From: Streptomyces sp. A0958
GTDB lineage: Bacteria; Actinomycetota; Actinomycetes; Streptomycetales; Streptomycetaceae
Assembly: GCF_004795035.1 (NCBI RefSeq)
Contig: NZ_SSBK01000002.1
Location: 186,001-250,000, forward strand
Reading direction: 5' to 3'
DNA: 64,000 nt
Every line of letters begins with the position of its first letter. The stretch's first letter is position 1. This document shows, one piece after another, positions 60,837-64,000 of the stretch. Both the position numbers and the translations under genes were made by a program. The notes below the pieces were generated by a model that did not search any database, had not been told where the DNA came from, and worked only from the letters and a program-made list of their open reading frames with translations.

Positions 60837-61139
60837 ATGGCGAAGGTGCCGGCAGCGGCGGTGGCGGCGGGCGGACTGGTCGGCGGTTACGCCGTCGCGC
60901 GGTGGACCCGCAAGCGGCCGCTGGGCGGGGTCGCGCTCGCGGCGGCGGGCGGCGTGGCCGCGTACGAGTGGAACCGGCAGGCGGGCCCCCGCGCGGCCGT
61001 CGCCCTGACCACCGCCTACGTGGCCGCCTTCGCGGGCTCGCACCCGCTGGCCAAGAAGGTCGGCGCCTGGCCCGCCGTGTTCACCGTGGCGGGCACCGTG
61101 GCCGCCGCGTCCTGGGCGGTCACCCGCCGATCCGCCTGA
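60837..61139 (+). CDS. Small Ala/Gly-rich membrane protein
   Basis: 100 residues. Three hydrophobic helices are rich in Ala and Gly (GGLVGGYAVARW, GGVALAAAGGVAAYEW, VFTVAGTVAAASWAV). GGAGG lies 8 nt before ATG 60837, favouring it over the ATG at 60807. A strong hairpin follows. Function unknown. Confidence 0.8.
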   Translation: MAKVPAAAVAAGGLVGGYAVARWTRKRPLGGVALAAAGGVAAYEWNRQAGPRAAVALTTAYVAAFAGSHPLAKKVGAWPAVFTVAGTVAAASWAVTRRSA

Positions 61140-61150
61140 GCGAAGCCCTC

Positions 61151-61182
61151 CTCATGGCCCGGGCCCGGCCCCGGGCCATGAG
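61151..61182. terminator. Terminator between convergent genes
   Basis: A perfect 13-bp stem CTCATGGCCCGGG/CCCGGGCCATGAG with a 6-nt loop, 11 nt after the small membrane protein gene. Confidence 0.8.
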
Positions 61183-61190
61183 GGACGCCC

Positions 61191-61329
61191 CCCCCACAGC
61201 GCCCACGACACCGTGTCCCGGGTCTCCGGGCCATGGCGACGCGCTCACCCCCACAGCGCCCACGACACCGTGTCCCGGGTCTCCGGGCCATGGCGACGCG
61301 CTCACCCCCACAGCGCCCACGACACCGTG
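61191..61329. repeat. 57-bp tandem repeat copied from the DUF445 gene end
   Basis: Units carrying CCCCACAGCGCCCACGACAC recur at exact 57-bp spacing (phase points 61196, 61253, 61310). The last copy is the 3' end of the DUF445 gene with its stop. The extra copies lie downstream of that stop. Confidence 0.9.
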
Positions 61330-62672
61330 TAGATCGCCAGGCCCGCCAGCGCGCCCACCACCGTGCCGTTGATCCGGATGAACTGCAGGTCACGCCCGAT
61401 GTGCGCCTCGATCTTCCGCGAGGTCTGGTCCGCGTCCCAGCCGGCCACCGTGTCGCTGATCAGCGACGTGATCTCCGCCCGGTACGTCGTCACGACATAC
61501 ACCGCCGCGTCCTCCAGCCAGCCCTCCAGCTTCGCCTGGAGCCGGTCGTCCGTGGCCAGCCGGGCGCCCAGCGACATCAGGGACGCCCGCGCCCGCAGCC
61601 GCAGCTCGCTCTGCTCGTCCTGGGCCGCCGCGATCACCATCGCGCGCACGGACGCCCAGGCCGAGGCGATGACGTCCTGGACCTCGCCGCGCCCCAGGAT
61701 CTCCGACTTCAGCCGCTCCACCCGGTCCCGGGTCTCCGAGTCGGTCTGCAGGTCGGCCGCGAAGTCCGACAGGAACGTGTCGATCGAGCCGCGCGCCGGG
61801 TGCCCCGGCATGTCCCGCATCTCGGTGATGAAGCGCAGCAGCTCCTTGTAGACCCGCTCACCGACCCGTTTGTCGACGAACCGGGGCGTCCACCCCGGCG
61901 CGCCGCCCTGCACCGCGTCCATCACCGAGTCGCCGTGCAGGACGAGCCAGTCGTGCGCCCGGGCACAGACCAGGTCCACGAGCTTGCGGTGGCCGCCGTC
62001 CGCGACGACCTTCTCCAGCATCTTGCCGAGGCCGGGGCCGACCTCCGCCGCGTTCGCCCGCCGGGTGATCGCCTCACCGACCACGGCCTGCACGTCCGCG
62101 TCCCGCAGGACCGTCAGCGCCCCGCGCAGCGCGGTCGCCAGCTCGGCCGTGACCCGGTCCGCGTGGGCCGGCTCCGCGAGCCACGCACCGACCCGGCCGC
62201 CGATGCCCAGCGAGTGAATCCGGTCACGTACGACGCCCCCGGAGAGAAAGTTCTCGCCGACGAAGGAACCGAGCGAGGCCCCGAGCTGGTCCTTCTTGGT
62301 GGGAATGATGGCGGTGTGCGGAATCGGCAGACCGAGCGGACGCTTGAAGAGGGCCGTGACGGCGAACCAGTCGGCCAGCGCACCCACCATGCCCGCCTCG
62401 GCGGCCGCCGCGACGAAGCCCGGCCAGCCGCTCACGCCCTCGTTCTTCGCCCAGGTGGCGAGGACGTACACGAGCGCGACCAGCAGAAGGAGGCCGGTGG
62501 CCGTGGTCTTCATACGCCGTACGCCGCGACGCTTCTCCTCGTCCGCGGCGGTGTACGCGAACGAGGCGAGGCCCCCGGGCCGCTCCCGCGCGCCCGCGCC
62601 CCGCGCCTGTCCGCCGGGCCCCGGGGGCAGTTCGCCCCGCTCGGTCCGCCCGGCACCGTCGTTCCGTTCCAT
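61302..62672 (-). CDS. DUF445 family membrane protein
   Basis: About 456 residues from ATG 62672. A disordered front precedes a membrane helix (TGLLLLVALVYVLATW). The DUF445 signature follows: EAGMVGALADWFAVTALFKR, then GLPIPHTAIIPTKKDQLG. A long helical domain ends in a C-terminal helix (VGALAGLAIYTVSWALWG). The family is widespread in bacteria and of unknown function. ATG 62720 (16 codons earlier) is an alternative start. Confidence 0.92.
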   Translation of the reverse strand: MERNDGAGRTERGELPPGPGGQARGAGARERPGGLASFAYTAADEEKRRGVRRMKTTATGLLLLVALVYVLATWAKNEGVSGWPGFVAAAAEAGMVGALADWFAVTALFKRPLGLPIPHTAIIPTKKDQLGASLGSFVGENFLSGGVVRDRIHSLGIGGRVGAWLAEPAHADRVTAELATALRGALTVLRDADVQAVVGEAITRRANAAEVGPGLGKMLEKVVADGGHRKLVDLVCARAHDWLVLHGDSVMDAVQGGAPGWTPRFVDKRVGERVYKELLRFITEMRDMPGHPARGSIDTFLSDFAADLQTDSETRDRVERLKSEILGRGEVQDVIASAWASVRAMVIAAAQDEQSELRLRARASLMSLGARLATDDRLQAKLEGWLEDAAVYVVTTYRAEITSLISDTVAGWDADQTSRKIEAHIGRDLQFIRINGTVVGALAGLAIYTVSWALWG

Positions 62673-62801
62673 CCGCTCCACCCGTCCGCGTAGGCGTCGC
62701 CCCCGGCGCCCCGTACGCATTGTCCCTGCCTGATCTACTCCTGGGCCGCATGCCTGGTTCCCCGCGCCCTGCCGCATCATGGGAACCGGGACGCTCCCAG
62801 G

Positions 62802-62845
62802 ACCTCCCTCCCTCCCTCCCTCCTTCCTTCCTCCTCCTTCCTTCT
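62802..62845. repeat. CT-rich tract
   Basis: CCTCCCTC and CCTTCCTT runs between the divergent DUF445 and SGNH hydrolase genes, a strong strand bias just before the ribosome site of the latter. Confidence 0.8.
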
Positions 62846-62868
62846 GCCCGCTAGGAGACACACCGCCG

Positions 62869-64000
62869 ATGCCCAGGCGCCAGGGGTACGCCCTGCTCAT
62901 AGCCCTTGTGGCGGGCACCGCCACGCTCGCCGCCGCCGTGGCGTTCGCCGGTTCCCTGCTGTTCTCCGGGCCCCGGGCGACGGCGGCCGGCGCCACGGCC
63001 CCGCAGGGCGTGGCCACCCCGGCCGCACCGGCGCACTCCTCCGGCCTCTGGCTCGCCACCTGGGCGGCGGCGCCGGTCCTCGGGGTGAACGACCCGGCCC
63101 AGGCCCGGGACCAGAGCCGGCGCACCATCCGCAACGTCGTGCACACCAGCATCGGCGGCAAGGAGGCCCGCCTCACCCTGTCCAACCTGTTCGGTACGCG
63201 CCCGCTGCTCATCGACCACGTCACCGTGGACACCCGCCCGGTGACGTTCGACGGCGCCTCGTCGGTCACGGTCCCGGCGGGCCGGCAGAGCGTCAGCGAC
63301 GCCGTCGTCGTCCCGGTCGCCGCAGACTCCGACCTCGTGGTGACGCTGCGCACCCCGACCGCCCAGGGCCCGGTCACCTCGCACCCCAACAGCCACCAGA
63401 CCTCCTACACCGAGGACGAGCAGGGCACCTGGAGCACCACGCAGTGGCGCTACCTCACCGGCGTGGACGTGCGGGGCGGCGCCGCGACCGCGACGCTCGT
63501 CGCGTTCGGCGACTCGCTCACCGCCGGTACGGGCTCCACCACGGACGCGAACACCCGCTGGCCCGACACCGTCGCCGACCGGCTGCGCGGCCGGTACGCG
63601 GTGGTCAACCAGGGCATCGGCGGCAACCGCCTCCTGCGCGACGGCATCGGCCCGCGCGCCCTCGACCGCTTCGAACGCGACGTCCTCGGCGTCTCCGGCG
63701 TGAAGACGGTCGTCATCGCGCTCGGCATCAACGACGTCCAGGCGTTCCCGCGGGAGACCGACGCCATGCGGATCACCGGCGCCCTGCGCACCCTCACCGA
63801 GCGGGCCCACGCGCGCGGCCTGCGGGTCGTCGGCGCGACCCTCATGCCGTACCGGGGCACCCGCAACTGGACGCCCACGCAGAACGCGGTGCGTGAGCGC
63901 GTCAACACCGAGATCCGGGCGGGCGGCGTCTTCGACGAGGTCCTCGACTTCGACCGCTCGCTGCGCGACCCGGCCCACCCGCAGCGGCTGCGGGCCGCCT
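62869..64000 (+). CDS. Secreted SGNH/GDSL hydrolase, C-terminus cut by window edge
   Basis: 377 residues are visible, and the frame is open at the edge. A signal peptide (about 1-40) is followed by a beta-sandwich front (LWLATWAAAPVLG, LTLSNLFGTRPL). The hydrolase domain shows block I VAFGDSLTAG (nucleophile Ser), block II NQGIGGNRLL and block III VVIALGINDV. The Ser-Asp-His His would lie past the edge. The family cleaves esters of lipids or polysaccharides outside the cell. AGGAGA lies 11 nt before the ATG. Confidence 0.92.
   Translation, partial: MPRRQGYALLIALVAGTATLAAAVAFAGSLLFSGPRATAAGATAPQGVATPAAPAHSSGLWLATWAAAPVLGVNDPAQARDQSRRTIRNVVHTSIGGKEARLTLSNLFGTRPLLIDHVTVDTRPVTFDGASSVTVPAGRQSVSDAVVVPVAADSDLVVTLRTPTAQGPVTSHPNSHQTSYTEDEQGTWSTTQWRYLTGVDVRGGAATATLVAFGDSLTAGTGSTTDANTRWPDTVADRLRGRYAVVNQGIGGNRLLRDGIGPRALDRFERDVLGVSGVKTVVIALGINDVQAFPRETDAMRITGALRTLTERAHARGLRVVGATLMPYRGTRNWTPTQNAVRERVNTEIRAGGVFDEVLDFDRSLRDPAHPQRLRAA

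Overview
The window is chromosomal DNA of a Streptomyces-type actinomycete. GC is about 70 percent or more, third codon positions are almost always G or C, and GTG and TTG starts and GTGA/ATGA gene overlaps are common. Several loci are streptomycete hallmarks: cslA-glxA-cslZ, class E and F sortases, XRE/DUF397 pairs, a CebR-type operator and a symporter/DUF3311 pair. No integrase, transposase, phage structural gene or replication origin was recognised.

Layout. 1-22,300 is mostly core-like. It holds a partial Ala/Pro-rich membrane protein, an NlpC/P60 peptidoglycan-binding protein, tRNA-Lys(CTT), and the cslA-glxA-cslZ group (glycan synthase, copper radical oxidase, GH6 hydrolase) that makes and trims a tip-associated glucan. 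A class F sortase operon, a HAD phosphatase and an LAxTG cell-wall protein follow. Then come a ROK repressor divergent from an oxidoreductase with a 27-bp palindrome between them, FAH hydrolase, YidC, the symporter/DUF3311 pair, a class E sortase, a SEC-C protein and a GNAT.

22,436-46,562 is a 24-kb DNA-defence island. The left arm (+) is a MORC/MutL-type ATPase, a Z1 helicase-like protein, a Vsr endonuclease, a C5-methyltransferase-like protein without its catalytic Cys motif, and an intact C5 methyltransferase. The middle (-) is a three-gene operon: an XRE-GHKL ATPase, an unknown protein and a DUF6339-like protein. The right arm (+) is a four-gene operon with 4-nt overlaps: a 1588-residue sacsin-like GHKL/SF2 helicase, a UvrD-like helicase, DrmA and DrmB. 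DrmA and DrmB are two of the three DISARM core proteins; the third (DrmC) is absent. A relatively AT-rich 0.6-kb stretch with a 13-bp direct repeat separates the two divergent operons. This composite is the best candidate here for an undescribed system.

46,600-53,600 holds small ORFs, two phosphotransferase-fold genes, a six-repeat type I-E CRISPR array with one duplicated spacer and no cas genes in the window, and a possible RiPP-like locus. In that locus a 52-residue Gly/Pro-rich peptide is translationally coupled to an isoaspartyl-methyltransferase-like enzyme, beside a divergent XRE regulator and two tandem DUF397 genes.

53,650-64,000 holds a Ser/Thr kinase with a repeat-built tail, a secreted GH5-FN3-CBM2 glycanase behind a perfect CebR-type box, a DHFR-fold reductase, an MFS/TetR pair with an operator-like inverted repeat, a DUF445 protein with tandem copies of its own 3' end, and the start of a secreted SGNH hydrolase. 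Functions are inferred from motifs read by eye; no database search was run.
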